From positions 1 to 64,000 of IMG/VR virus record IMGVR_UViG_3300009506_000013: a stretch of DNA of 64,000 nt; one strand, given 5' to 3'. This stretch comes from a virus. Each line of letters starts with the position of its first letter. Position 1 is the first letter of the stretch. A program made the translations under genes and the position numbers. A model generated the notes under the pieces. That model saw only the letters and a program-made list of their open reading frames with translations. It was not told where the DNA came from and searched no databases. Shown here in pieces: positions 49,969 to 59,084 of this stretch.

Positions 49969-50409
49969 TTAGCCACTTCCGTATGCCCCAATCACAATCG
50001 TGATTTTGGCCAACCCCCAGCGCCCAGCCGGGTCATAGTTGGGTTCGACCGTATCGCACCGAACCCGAAAGCTGTTATTGCGATCAGATGTAACTGTGGT
50101 GATAATAGCCTCCACTCGTTTCACCATTCCGAGTAGATCAATTGACAAACTCTCTTCTTCACCTTGGGTGATGGCAACCCATATTTCCCAAGGGGATAAT
50201 CGTTGTGAAGGATTAATCCACCGGATATCCGTGTTCACAAATTCATTCCGCTCTCCTGCGTATATAAGGGCAAAGTATGGGTACTCGTCATCCTCATCTA
50301 CAAAGTCAGGATGTTTCGGATACATAGCAATTTTGTTCTTAAACACATGCGGCACTAACCCGTCATTAAGCTCCTGCCGGATGGTTTCGATTGCTGTTTT
50401 CAGTCCCAT
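49969..50409 (-). CDS. tail terminator-like protein
   Basis: 146 residues, alpha/beta (PYFALIYAGERNEFVN, PWEIWVAITQGEEE). Position between the neck protein and tube protein fits a tail terminator. Sequence alone does not prove it. Confidence 0.6.
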   Translation of the reverse strand: MGLKTAIETIRQELNDGLVPHVFKNKIAMYPKHPDFVDEDDEYPYFALIYAGERNEFVNTDIRWINPSQRLSPWEIWVAITQGEEESLSIDLLGMVKRVEAIITTVTSDRNNSFRVRCDTVEPNYDPAGRWGLAKITIVIGAYGSG

Positions 50410-50411
50410 GG

Positions 50412-50915
50412 TTAAGTCCCCACTATTCTATCAGGGAAGTTTTCAACAACAGGCCGCATCTCTAGGTGCCAAAGAAAGAGTATTTGCGGCCTTGCTTCCT
50501 TTATCCCCGGCTCCAGCCACTTCCTTGGGGCCTGAGCTGGTATGTATACGCTTTTCCGGAATATAACACCCTTCTGTCTTCCTGTCTTTAATACCCCCAT
50601 CCCTGCGGCTTGCTTCTTGGTGGTCCCTTTCGCGAGACCAACTGGGATGGCCAGAACCTTTGCCCGCACAGCAGTGACCTTGTGGGCCTTTATTCCCTTC
50701 TCCCAATACATCAGGTAGTCCACATTCGATCCTACAGCAAAGCCATCCGCTAACAGCTTCATGGACACGCTATTCCTGGCCCTTCCAGTAACCACCCCAA
50801 GGCGCTGTGGACGCGGGCCTTGTAGCCAACCTCTCACAGTACTGACTGTAAAATGGCCAGCGGTAGTATACCAACGGAGGAAGGCCTGACGCCAGACTTG
50901 TTCAATTGTAGCCAT
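50412..50915 (-). CDS. neck / HK97 gp10-like tail completion protein
   Basis: 167 residues. The pattern of basic helix then LMYWEKGIKAHKVTAVRAKVLAI and PRKWLEPGI is typical of HK97 gp10-like minor tail completion proteins. Coupled by TAATG to the upstream gene. Confidence 0.7.
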   Translation of the reverse strand: MATIEQVWRQAFLRWYTTAGHFTVSTVRGWLQGPRPQRLGVVTGRARNSVSMKLLADGFAVGSNVDYLMYWEKGIKAHKVTAVRAKVLAIPVGLAKGTTKKQAAGMGVLKTGRQKGVIFRKSVYIPAQAPRKWLEPGIKEARPQILFLWHLEMRPVVENFPDRIVGT

Positions 50916-51283
50916 TAGAATATAGCCTTTGGAGCATAATAGACTCCATTGGGGTTGTACATACCTTCTATGTTAATGATCTGGGGCTGAGAACCGTCCG
51001 GAAGAGTGATCCTATCCCTGACCTTTAATGGTATCGGATCCACAAACTGGACCGATGTGACCTGTACCGCCTGTAAGGTATCGTCGATGCGGAGGAACCT
51101 GTTCCGGTGCATGAGTGCGGCCCGGTATGTAGTGGCCGCTCCATACTTCCTTTTCCCCATCAGCTTGGCGTCATCCTTTTCACTACTCGTACACTGCTCC
51201 ACGGTCACTTCCACCAGCAAGTCCCTCGTGACAGAACGTATCGTGCTTATTGCATTGGTAATAATTGTGGAAAGTCCCATCAC
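50915..51283 (-). CDS. head closure/stopper-like protein
   Basis: 122 residues, beta-rich C-terminal half (RDRITLPDGSQPQIINIEGMYNPNGVYYAPKAI) as in head-tail stopper proteins. ATGA overlap with the connector gene upstream. Confidence 0.65.
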   Translation of the reverse strand: MMGLSTIITNAISTIRSVTRDLLVEVTVEQCTSSEKDDAKLMGKRKYGAATTYRAALMHRNRFLRIDDTLQAVQVTSVQFVDPIPLKVRDRITLPDGSQPQIINIEGMYNPNGVYYAPKAIF

Positions 51284-51804
51284 GCCCTCGCAAGTTTGGC
51301 TTGTCCGCCGCCACCGTCAATCCGCGCCTTACACCAAAGCCTTACAAACTCCCATACCAGCTCCGGCAACACCCGGCGTTGAGGGGGAGCACTCGAAGAA
51401 AATTTGATCCCGATATCCCCGACATCCATGCCCTCAATTCCTTGGGTGGTCAAATCGTCAGTTCTATCTGTGCCTAGAAGTGAATCCGCAAGTTCACAAA
51501 CAGCATATCCTATCTCTACTGGGATCGCATCATCTTCAATCTCTACACCTTTCGCATCATACAATTCCAACCTAGGCCAGAGAAGGGCTTGCGTATCGCT
51601 AGCCGCAAGCCCATCCCAAACAACCATTTTGTCCAGAAGCCTTGTAGCCGTCACCAAGGCCCGGTTCTTATCATCATCGCTCACCGTAGCCAGCCAGTTA
51701 GATGCCGCCGGCATACGCTCTTCAAAATAGCTTTCTGCATCCACGAGAGTGATGTAACTGTTTGCCGATTCACCCCCGATTGTCGCATCTATAACTACTG
51801 GCAT
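51280..51804 (-). CDS. head-tail connector adaptor (DnaT-like type)
   Basis: 174 residues. NSYITLVDAESYFEERM followed by LVTATRLLDKMVVWDGLAA, LLWPRLELYDAKG and AVCELADSLL is the signature of the phage adaptor family often labelled DnaT-like. It links portal to stopper. Confidence 0.85.
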   Translation of the reverse strand: MPVVIDATIGGESANSYITLVDAESYFEERMPAASNWLATVSDDDKNRALVTATRLLDKMVVWDGLAASDTQALLWPRLELYDAKGVEIEDDAIPVEIGYAVCELADSLLGTDRTDDLTTQGIEGMDVGDIGIKFSSSAPPQRRVLPELVWEFVRLWCKARIDGGGGQAKLARA

Positions 51805-51815
51805 GGCTCACTCCT

Positions 51816-52268
51816 TTACTTGGCTGGAGCTTTTCTCTTGGCCGGGGGAGTCTTTGCTGGCTTGACTGGCTCCGGCTCCGGAGGTGCGACATTAGTGCCT
51901 GATATGGGTGGGGTGAGATCTGTCAAGGTTACTTCCCCGCCCTCTACGCTCGCCACCTCCACAGCCTCTTCCGGTTCAGAAGGATTCAGCGGAGGTTCTA
52001 CTGGAGAGGTTGCGACATCGCCGCTTGCGAGATGTACTCTGACGCCCGCCCGCTGGTATGCCCTTCCTATCCGTTCCAAGTCATCCTCAAGCACGAGGAT
52101 AGCCTTACAAGGTTCAGTCTGATCCGGCCTATCCGCAGCCAGATTCACCCGTTGCTGTATGTTTGCGCCGGGATATAGTTTGTTTGCTTCTGTGATCAGG
52201 GCTGACCGAAGCTCTGGCATTCTATTTGGAGAAAATACCAATATAATCGGTCTTGTATCTTGAGCCAT
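51816..52268 (-). CDS. head-region protein with Pro/Ala/Lys-rich tail
   Basis: 150 residues. N-terminal alpha/beta (PIILVFSPNRMPELRSALI...CKAILVLEDDLERIGRAY), then a low-complexity tail (EPEPVKPAKTPPAKRKAPAK) like the SSB tail. Unknown role, possibly capsid decoration. Confidence 0.65.
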   Translation of the reverse strand: MAQDTRPIILVFSPNRMPELRSALITEANKLYPGANIQQRVNLAADRPDQTEPCKAILVLEDDLERIGRAYQRAGVRVHLASGDVATSPVEPPLNPSEPEEAVEVASVEGGEVTLTDLTPPISGTNVAPPEPEPVKPAKTPPAKRKAPAK

Positions 52269-52282
52269 TCTGTTGTCCTCCT

Positions 52283-52319
52283 AAAAGAACGGGGCACCAT
52301 GGATAGTCCAGGTGCCCCG
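52283..52319 (-). terminator. strong terminator after the major capsid protein
   Basis: CGGGGCACC/GGTGCCCCG with an inner TGGA/TCCA pair, followed by TTCTTTT on the minus strand. Typical position after the capsid gene. Confidence 0.88.
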
Positions 52320-52373
52320 ACGCACGTTTATTGTGTTGAATTCAGATCCTCATCAATGCACGGGGCCACCGTC

Positions 52374-53345
52374 TTATTTAGTCAGCAAATAGACACCGGC
52401 GAGGGACTTTACATCACTCACCTTCTGGACCCAGTTCGTATCGGTCGCCACTGCGGTATCCGTGGGGTTGACTCCACCACCTGAAGTATTCCAGGCAAAG
52501 CCCTTCACACTCAGGTTGTAGGCGAATTCACCCTGGATTCGCATGAGGATGTTTTCTTTTCCAGTAATCACATCAGAGACAACATCCCGATCTTCCGACT
52601 CTTCTACAGCGCAGGCATCGGCAGTCAATCCCAGGGTGACATAGGTGTTCGGCGTTCCGTATACGACCAGCGCGGAACTATCCACAACGATTGTCGGCCT
52701 TCCGAGTGTCGCGGTGGTACCCTGTTGAATCGTGACGTCAGCCACGTTGGTGATTTTGTCGGTGATAGATTGTTTGACGAGATCGTGCCAGGGTTTCGAA
52801 TGCATTACCCAGCAAACGATGTTCTGGGCATTGTCTCCGAACTTCGCCAGAACTTCTGCGAGATAGGTATGAATCAGGGTGTTGGCGGAATAATCGGTCA
52901 AGCAAACATCCGACACGCCGGACAGCGCCGCAACAGCAGCACGAACAGCATTGTTCACATAATCGACCATTACAGCCTTTGCCCACTGTTGTCCGAGTAG
53001 ATAGCTGAACACGGACGGGCTTGCGGCGATCTTCCGGAAAGCATCGCGGCTCTGCGCGACCGGGCCGATTTTCCTGTTGATTTTTACAGAGATGAACTCA
53101 TCCTGTTCCATCTTCAGGTCCGAAGCATCGCTCACGCTAGTAACATCCCGGCGAGTCACGAGGTTGGAGACATCTTTCACAAAGGACTCTTTTTCATAAT
53201 CGCCCTTTAGTGGTTTCGGCACCATCCGGATCGCATTGCGGGAGGCACCGTTGAAAACATCGGAGTTTTGCATCAAAACTTCCGTCATCCCTCCAAAGAA
53301 CTCCTCTTGGTAGATGACAAAATCTGATTTAGTTCCAGCAGCCAT
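52374..53345 (-). CDS. major capsid protein
   Basis: 323 residues with HK97-fold-like length and composition: an N-terminal arm (IYQEEFFGGMTEVL), helix-rich middle with Ala repeats, and beta-rich end (NILMRIQGEFAYNLSVKGFAW). Follows the scaffold and is followed by a strong terminator. Confidence 0.8.
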   Translation of the reverse strand: MAAGTKSDFVIYQEEFFGGMTEVLMQNSDVFNGASRNAIRMVPKPLKGDYEKESFVKDVSNLVTRRDVTSVSDASDLKMEQDEFISVKINRKIGPVAQSRDAFRKIAASPSVFSYLLGQQWAKAVMVDYVNNAVRAAVAALSGVSDVCLTDYSANTLIHTYLAEVLAKFGDNAQNIVCWVMHSKPWHDLVKQSITDKITNVADVTIQQGTTATLGRPTIVVDSSALVVYGTPNTYVTLGLTADACAVEESEDRDVVSDVITGKENILMRIQGEFAYNLSVKGFAWNTSGGGVNPTDTAVATDTNWVQKVSDVKSLAGVYLLTK

Positions 53346-53428
53346 AGTAGTTTACCTCAACAGTTCCTAGTTAATTGGTTCTTTGTTTTTGTTTCCCGCA
53401 ATGCGCCAACGCGGCACACGCTCAAGTG

Positions 53429-54241
53429 TTACGCCGGCAGTTTCAGATATTCAGACTGACCATTTTGGTTTATGTAGTCCGCCCGCTCTTCCACTGTCAT
53501 CTCTGATCGCTTTTTAGGAGTTTTGCTACCAGGCCCTTTGTTCTCTGACCCTCCGCCACCCGATGGCGCAAAGTAATGAGGACAATCAGGCTTCAACAAA
53601 CCTAACCATTCATCAACCGGCATCGGCTTTGCCGGGTCTTTTCCATACCAGATACTCCCATCATCCCGGTATGGGGTGATCTTTCCGGCCTCATCAAGCT
53701 TGTATACATCGTGTGCTCGACGGGTTATGTCCGGAATTGCTGAAGGAAGCACGCCCAAGTCCTTGCCAACCTGTGACGCGAGTACATTTGTAATTGCCGA
53801 CTCGATCTGTAAATTGGCCAAACGCCCGTGCGCAGTCTTTAAAGCCGTGTCAGCCTCTTCGAGCTTTGTCTTGAACCCATGAATTTGGTTCTCGTGGTCC
53901 GCTCTCATGCGCTCTGTCTTTTGTTCAATGAGTTCGTCCACCTTCCCCTGGTCCAATAGTTCCTTGTCCTCAAGCTCTTGGAGCTTTGCCTGTGCCGCTC
54001 TGGCCTTTTCGGGATCAATGTCCTTGAACTTGTCAATTGTAGCTTGTAAATCGGTCTTTACTTTTTTATGATCCTCTTTCAGCCGCTGATGGGCGTTCCG
54101 AAGTGCACTGATAGATGGTAGGTGTTCAACGCTTTCCGCATCCAGGTCTAATACAAATTGACCATTCTGCTCGACGTAAAGAGCACGTACACCCTCATCG
54201 AGGGCCTCATACTCTTCTTTTTTCAAAACCGCTTTCAGCAT
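53429..54241 (-). CDS. scaffold protein (phage GP20-like)
   Basis: 270 residues: coiled-coil middle (QRLKEDHKKVKTDLQATIDK) rich in Lys/Glu/Gln, and a short C-terminal basic/Gly-Ser tail (GGGGSENKGPGSKTPKKR). Matches phage minor structural GP20-type scaffolds placed before the capsid gene. Confidence 0.85.
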   Translation of the reverse strand: MLKAVLKKEEYEALDEGVRALYVEQNGQFVLDLDAESVEHLPSISALRNAHQRLKEDHKKVKTDLQATIDKFKDIDPEKARAAQAKLQELEDKELLDQGKVDELIEQKTERMRADHENQIHGFKTKLEEADTALKTAHGRLANLQIESAITNVLASQVGKDLGVLPSAIPDITRRAHDVYKLDEAGKITPYRDDGSIWYGKDPAKPMPVDEWLGLLKPDCPHYFAPSGGGGSENKGPGSKTPKKRSEMTVEERADYINQNGQSEYLKLPA

Positions 54242-54351
54242 CGGTATACTCCTTAATTATCCAGGGCCACAACCTGTGGTATGACACAACGTCATCTAAC
54301 CCTTCAATTTTGGAGTATAAGTCAATAGTCAGGAAAATAAAACAGAAAAAA

Positions 54352-55017
54352 TCAAAGGCGGGCATAGGACTTTGACCACGTTCGGCCCCTTCCGGCGTCC
54401 AACTCCGGACCTCCATCACCGTGGCGGACTACAAGTTGACCGGCTATGACGGTTCGCCACCGATACGCTCTGGCCCGTAGGCAATATTCATTGTCCTCTC
54501 CGCCATATCCTACAATTCCAGTTTCCAGCAATCCGATCTTATCAATCATATCCCTTTTCAAGTACACACACGGGAAACAAACTGGGGCTTCTCCCGTAAC
54601 ATCTTTGTGTCTTTCTTCGGGCCGCCACCATATACTTTTCTGATGATAATATTGTAGCTTGTTCCCGACACCACCCATAATCAAAGGTGACAGTATACCC
54701 ACATCTGGATAATCTGCCTCCTCTGCCAACCGGCGAAAGAAGTGGCGCTGGAGGAGCGATATATCATCATTCATCAATATGACATCATCTTCGCCCGCTT
54801 CCACAATGCCGGCGTTGGCCGATATCGCAAACTGGAACTTCCCACCGGGATATGGTATCTGCTCGAAGCCATAGCTGTTCTTGTGCCCGTCTGCAACTAT
54901 GATTATTCGGGGATGTGGCTTGGGAATATAGGCACGTATTGACCGGATCAAAGGCTGAATAATATCCTCGAATCTATTGGGAATGACTACTGTATAATTG
55001 TTCAAGACTCCCCCCAT
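54352..55017 (-). CDS. GT2-type glycosyltransferase
   Basis: 221 residues. GT-A features: YTVVIPNRFEDIIQPLIRSI, IIIVADGHKN, DDVILMNDDIS (DXD-like) and GYGGEDNEYCLRA (catalytic base region). ATG 55017 overlaps the upstream gene by 16 bases; a TTG at 55005 is an alternative. Last gene of the decoration module. Confidence 0.85.
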   Translation of the reverse strand: MGGVLNNYTVVIPNRFEDIIQPLIRSIRAYIPKPHPRIIIVADGHKNSYGFEQIPYPGGKFQFAISANAGIVEAGEDDVILMNDDISLLQRHFFRRLAEEADYPDVGILSPLIMGGVGNKLQYYHQKSIWWRPEERHKDVTGEAPVCFPCVYLKRDMIDKIGLLETGIVGYGGEDNEYCLRARAYRWRTVIAGQLVVRHGDGGPELDAGRGRTWSKSYARL

Positions 55018-55826
55018 TCAGCTACAGGGTCATAAACCAAACACCCTTCCGGCTCGCGATAATACCAATGTTCCCAGAACACCTTGGCCAGAGCTTCCCG
55101 GCCTCCAGCATTGTATAGGTTGTAATAATCGCGCCAGTGCCTTCCGTAGGCCAAGGGCAAATCTGCGGCCTCGTATGCCTTCCCGCCATTGATTGCCTTG
55201 CGGATAAAGTGTTCTGCGCTCCGGACCTGAAAATGCCGGATCTCTATTTCAACAGGATAGTTAAACTGGACGGGAGCATATTGGTGAAATATGACTTCGT
55301 GGTTCCCCTGCTCGATGGTGAACTTGGTCCGGTCTGCCCGAAATGCTATCTTGGAGAGGGGGAGTGCCCGTGGCGCCCGCCAGCCCATCCTTTTAAAAGG
55401 ATTGAGAATGTCTGGATCATCCTTCGCAGTACAGTGGTGGTTGTAGAGCTTTACTCCGATCCAATCCGATGGGACCTGCTGAAGATAACCGGCGAGAGTT
55501 TGGTTAGATGATCCCATTACACGCCACCATTCATCCGCATCAAACGGTATCACCCATCTCGCCCCCAGTTCGAAGGCCCTTTCTGCGAGCGCGGTCATCT
55601 TTGCGCTTTGGTAGTATCCCACCTCCGAATCAGTAGTGATAAAGATCCTGTTACGGGCCTTTGCCATATCGTGAAGTATATCTGATGTCCCGTCTGTGGA
55701 AAGATTATCCGCAACAATAATCCCATCCAACTCCTCATCTAACATGTGTTCGAGAATGGGCCGGATAACGTCTGCCTCATCCTTTACCATGGTAACGCCC
55801 CAAACCTCTTCCCAATCCCCCATCAC
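55002..55826 (-). CDS. glycosyltransferase family 2-like protein
   Basis: 274 residues. VWGVTMVKDEADVI, IIVADNLSTDGTSDIL, RWVIPFDADEWW (DXD) belong to the Glyco_tranf_2_4 group. Coupled by ATGA to the sulfotransferase and encodes the next step in the set. Confidence 0.9.
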   Translation of the reverse strand: MMGDWEEVWGVTMVKDEADVIRPILEHMLDEELDGIIVADNLSTDGTSDILHDMAKARNRIFITTDSEVGYYQSAKMTALAERAFELGARWVIPFDADEWWRVMGSSNQTLAGYLQQVPSDWIGVKLYNHHCTAKDDPDILNPFKRMGWRAPRALPLSKIAFRADRTKFTIEQGNHEVIFHQYAPVQFNYPVEIEIRHFQVRSAEHFIRKAINGGKAYEAADLPLAYGRHWRDYYNLYNAGGREALAKVFWEHWYYREPEGCLVYDPVAEWGES

Positions 55827-56383
55827 TCCTCCTTTGCCCTTTGTACCAGAGTAAATATTTGATCCACGATCCTCGTAGGATCTTTGATTAAATTTTCGAA
55901 CCGGATAAAGTACGGCTGGACATTATTGCTCTGGAACCACCGGCCCCATGCCCTATTGTGCCGGATAACCTCTTCCACCTGCCACCGGGAAGGCCTTGGC
56001 CGGAGGATGGGCGATTGCCGTTTGAACCAAATGCCTGTTCGCCGCGCCCGCTCCCAACTTGCGGCCTGAGCGATGATGTTCCGATGCTGGAAAAGCCAGA
56101 TGTATTTGGAGCCAGGAGGGAACAGCCATTTAATATCATAGTGGACCCATGGATAGTCCATCTCCCCCCAATGGATCTTTATAACCACGATATCATTGAC
56201 CGTTATCTGCTCCCAAAGCCAAGGCCAATAGTCCGCTCCACCGAAACGGTGCATCTCTTGGAGCGGCTCCATAAGCCGGGGAGAAGCCCACTCATCACCA
56301 TTACCAATTCCCCGGTCCCGCAATAGCCGGCAAAGATAGTTCCCACCCGTTCTGGGCGTTCCACAAATAGGTATCGCAATCAC
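55823..56383 (-). CDS. Stf0-type sulfotransferase
   Basis: 186 residues. GTPRTGGNYLCRLL (8-21) is the PAPS 5'-phosphosulfate-binding loop. IWLFQHRNIIAQAASWERAR followed by RTGIW is the 3'-phosphate binding region of Stf0 sulfotransferases, and IRFENLIKDPTRIV is the usual end. It transfers sulfate from PAPS to an unknown hydroxyl, probably a sugar. ATGA overlaps on both sides bind it to an APS-kinase-like gene and a glycosyltransferase. Confidence 0.87.
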   Translation of the reverse strand: MIAIPICGTPRTGGNYLCRLLRDRGIGNGDEWASPRLMEPLQEMHRFGGADYWPWLWEQITVNDIVVIKIHWGEMDYPWVHYDIKWLFPPGSKYIWLFQHRNIIAQAASWERARRTGIWFKRQSPILRPRPSRWQVEEVIRHNRAWGRWFQSNNVQPYFIRFENLIKDPTRIVDQIFTLVQRAKEE

Positions 56384-56754
56384 TTTTTCAACTCCTCCAA
56401 AGTAGGCACTTCAAACTCCAGCCCATTCCATAGGTCTTCCCCGCCCGGTATATAAACAAGCAAACTCTCCTCCCAATAGCTTCTCATCCGCTCCCGCCAT
56501 TCCCGCTTTGGAGCAATAAAGGCCAAAATGACTATATACCCGGCCTCTTCCAAGACTCGTGCCTCTTTCGCAGCAGCAATAAGGTTCCTTGCCCGCCCGC
56601 CTTCTGAAAAGTCTTGATTGTTTGTACGCAAGCGGAATACATCCGCATCTATAGTTTTGACCTTTGGCCCCTCCGGATCATATAGCTCACACTCCAGCGT
56701 ACAGGCATAATGCGTCTTTCCCGCTCCTGGTTTCCCGCAAATTAAGTATACCAT
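56380..56754 (-). CDS. adenylylsulfate (APS) kinase-like P-loop kinase
   Basis: 124 residues from ATG 56754 with AAGGAGGAG; longer readings lie in the upstream gene. GKPGAGKT P-loop (7-14), DADVFR (36-41, for DGDxxR), then FSEGGRARNL and LEEAGYIVILAFIAPKREWRERMR match the CysC family core. It is shorter than cellular APS kinases (~200). With the Stf0 enzyme next door it should make PAPS. A sugar or other kinase with a similar fold is the alternative. Confidence 0.8.
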   Translation of the reverse strand: MVYLICGKPGAGKTHYACTLECELYDPEGPKVKTIDADVFRLRTNNQDFSEGGRARNLIAAAKEARVLEEAGYIVILAFIAPKREWRERMRSYWEESLLVYIPGGEDLWNGLEFEVPTLEELKK

Positions 56755-56765
56755 TGTTCTCCTCC

Positions 56766-57431
56766 TTATGCTGGCTCCGGCATCTTCCAGCCGTGCCCGT
56801 GTTTGTCTCCATACCGCTGTAAATAGAACTCTCCCGGCCCGGTGTTGTAGATTGTTCCGCCACACCGATGACAGGCCTGTATAAAGCTCGTATCTGCCCA
56901 ATAATTATCAGGGTCATGACGGAAGGCTGGATTTTCCATATACCGCCGCCACAACACTGCAATCGTAGGGCCAGCCACACAAGCCACCGGCCCCTCCATA
57001 TCAGGATTCATCTTGTACCGGCGTTCTTTGTCCTTTCCAATCCACCGCGCCCAATAGTCAGACTTCCCCACCATCCAAGCATCTGGATAGGCGCGGAATT
57101 TTTCTTCCACCTGCTGAAGATAACCGGGACCATACCAATCATCATCATCCATCACACACATTACTGTATCATCGTCGGCAGAGGCTAGCCTTGCGGCACT
57201 TGGGATCGCGAACAAGAACATCTTTGACAGGTTCCACGTATCCAACCCGCGACAAGCATCAAATGGATAACCCGCTTCTGCCATCTCTTCTATTAGACCA
57301 TCAGGGGAGCTGGTCACCTTATGATAGGCGAGAAAGCTGAAATCTGGTTTGCGCCTCTGCCTCTTGATGTTCTCTTTTATATTCCCCCACATACTCGATC
57401 TCAGCGAACATGTAACCGTAACAAGTCTCAT
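56766..57431 (-). CDS. GT-A glycosyltransferase-like protein
   Basis: 221 residues from ATG 57431 (ATGA overlap with the methyltransferase). LVTVTCSLRSSMW, DTVMCVMDDDDWYGPGYLQQ (DXD-like DDDD) and PAFRHDPDNYWADTSFI identify a GT-A fold enzyme of the decoration module. Confidence 0.8.
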   Translation of the reverse strand: MRLVTVTCSLRSSMWGNIKENIKRQRRKPDFSFLAYHKVTSSPDGLIEEMAEAGYPFDACRGLDTWNLSKMFLFAIPSAARLASADDDTVMCVMDDDDWYGPGYLQQVEEKFRAYPDAWMVGKSDYWARWIGKDKERRYKMNPDMEGPVACVAGPTIAVLWRRYMENPAFRHDPDNYWADTSFIQACHRCGGTIYNTGPGEFYLQRYGDKHGHGWKMPEPA

Positions 57432-58072
57432 TCCTCTTCTATCCTCTCCAGTAAAAAGAATCCGTGGCCCTCTGGGTGCGTTCTGTAGTGCTCCTCTTTG
57501 ATGCCGGGGATTTGAAATGTAAAAGACTTTAGCCGCCATCCGCAGAAAGCAAAAGTCCTAATCCACCAGTCATATGTTTCGCGGATCTGGTGCGTGGTAT
57601 CGTTGTTGTTTTCGGGACAATAGAAATTGGTGCCGTTGCCAAGAGGGATGATATGGAAAGCCTTGGGAAAGAACTTTGCCGCATCCGCAAGTAGGTTCCC
57701 AAGCTCTTCCACCTCCATGTGTTCGAGAGTGTCCTTGGTAAAAAACCATTCATAATCGCGGCCAGTAAAGAATGTCTCATCCGGCCCATTCAGCTTTCCC
57801 ACATACTTCCGGACATCTTCGGGAGCTTGGCTGATTGCGTATTCGGAGATGTCCACCCCGAAGGCATCAATCCCAAGCATCCGGAAGGCCTTTACATAAT
57901 AGCCCTTCGCACAACCAAAGTCTAACAGGCTATCACCCATCCGGAGGCCCATGTACTCGATCAAGTAATGAACGGCCCGTATCGTCTTCTCAGGCATCCA
58001 ATGATAATTACTGTAGCAGGACTTCCCTGTTACAGTCCCCATCTCGAAATACTCCTCATCATACTTTTCCAT
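57428..58072 (-). CDS. SAM-dependent methyltransferase (class I)
   Basis: 214 residues. LLDFGCAKGYYVKAF (49-63) is motif I, GVDISEYAI motif II and FFTKDTLEHMEVEELGNLL motif III/IV. Such enzymes methylate sugars in surface polymers; context fits. Substrate unknown. Confidence 0.9.
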   Translation of the reverse strand: MEKYDEEYFEMGTVTGKSCYSNYHWMPEKTIRAVHYLIEYMGLRMGDSLLDFGCAKGYYVKAFRMLGIDAFGVDISEYAISQAPEDVRKYVGKLNGPDETFFTGRDYEWFFTKDTLEHMEVEELGNLLADAAKFFPKAFHIIPLGNGTNFYCPENNNDTTHQIRETYDWWIRTFAFCGWRLKSFTFQIPGIKEEHYRTHPEGHGFFLLERIEEE

Positions 58073-58079
58073 AGTCCAC

Positions 58080-59084
58080 CTATATAAAGTTGACGTGTTC
58101 TAATCGGGGAAGCTCGTTGTCCCACTCTATGGGAAGATGCCCTGCTATAATATCACTCAGCAGTTCATTCTGGACACTAAAGACGCAACGCGGACATTTC
58201 GCCGTATCTATCAAGCTTCCGCTTATCTCCTTGTCCCAATAGAACTCCTCCACTCTATCCCAACGGCAAAGCGCATAATCAGGATGAAATCTCCTATCGT
58301 CTGAAGGACTGTTTAAAACAAGCGAATCACACGGGTAGATGTACCCATCAGTATACAAGACTGGGTGAACGCGGCCAAGATGACACTCTCGCGGCTGTAC
58401 AAGAAACTTTCTTTGATGGAAGAAAGGTGGTCCCAACTCTGCGGCCTTCCTTCTTAAGAAGTGGTTGGCGGCATCGAACTGATCCGGAGGCAGGTTGCAA
58501 TCAGGGATAAGCCGGACATAGCGGATGGGATGACTCCGGATAGCCTTCTGGATTTTCTCCATAGCCGGAGGCATCCCGCCTCCACCGGGCCACACATAGC
58601 TCATCCCCACGGTGATATTCTCTGGAACTCTGGGAATGATATCGGCAGACGGGAGATAATCCCACGTGTTTGCCGAAACACGGATCCAACAGACAGTTGA
58701 GTCAGTAAAGTGCGCGTTGTTTAGTACTGCACCATTTGTGATCAGGCCAACATCCAGCTTCATCTCCTTTAAGAACTTCAAAAGGCGTCCCAAACTTGCA
58801 TACAGCGTTGGCTCGCCGCCACCACTAATAATCACAGCCTTCAGCCCCAACGGGATCATCCTATAAACAACATCTTCTATAATCCCGAAATACAAATCAG
58901 GAAACAGCCTTCCTTCCCGGCCCCGATCTGCAACAGAACAGAACTTACACCGGAGGTTACACCGTTCTGTCGGCATAACGTGGAGGGTGATGGGATGATT
59001 CCTGCGGTCTATAAGATCCTTAATCGCATCCATGTGGTAGCGTAATTTTTGCCCCGTCGATGTATAGCTATTAAGTCTGTCCAT
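58080..59084 (-). CDS. radical SAM enzyme with SPASM-like C-terminus
   Basis: 334 residues from ATG 59084, TAATG-coupled; a longer start lies in the upstream gene. CNLRCKFC (C42, C46, C49) is the iron-sulfur motif. GGGEPTLY follows. C-terminal CxxxxxP-like cysteines (PRECHLG, YPCDSLV, KCPRC) suggest auxiliary clusters. It may modify a sugar or peptide of the virion decoration set. Confidence 0.88.
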   Translation of the reverse strand: MDRLNSYTSTGQKLRYHMDAIKDLIDRRNHPITLHVMPTERCNLRCKFCSVADRGREGRLFPDLYFGIIEDVVYRMIPLGLKAVIISGGGEPTLYASLGRLLKFLKEMKLDVGLITNGAVLNNAHFTDSTVCWIRVSANTWDYLPSADIIPRVPENITVGMSYVWPGGGGMPPAMEKIQKAIRSHPIRYVRLIPDCNLPPDQFDAANHFLRRKAAELGPPFFHQRKFLVQPRECHLGRVHPVLYTDGYIYPCDSLVLNSPSDDRRFHPDYALCRWDRVEEFYWDKEISGSLIDTAKCPRCVFSVQNELLSDIIAGHLPIEWDNELPRLEHVNFI

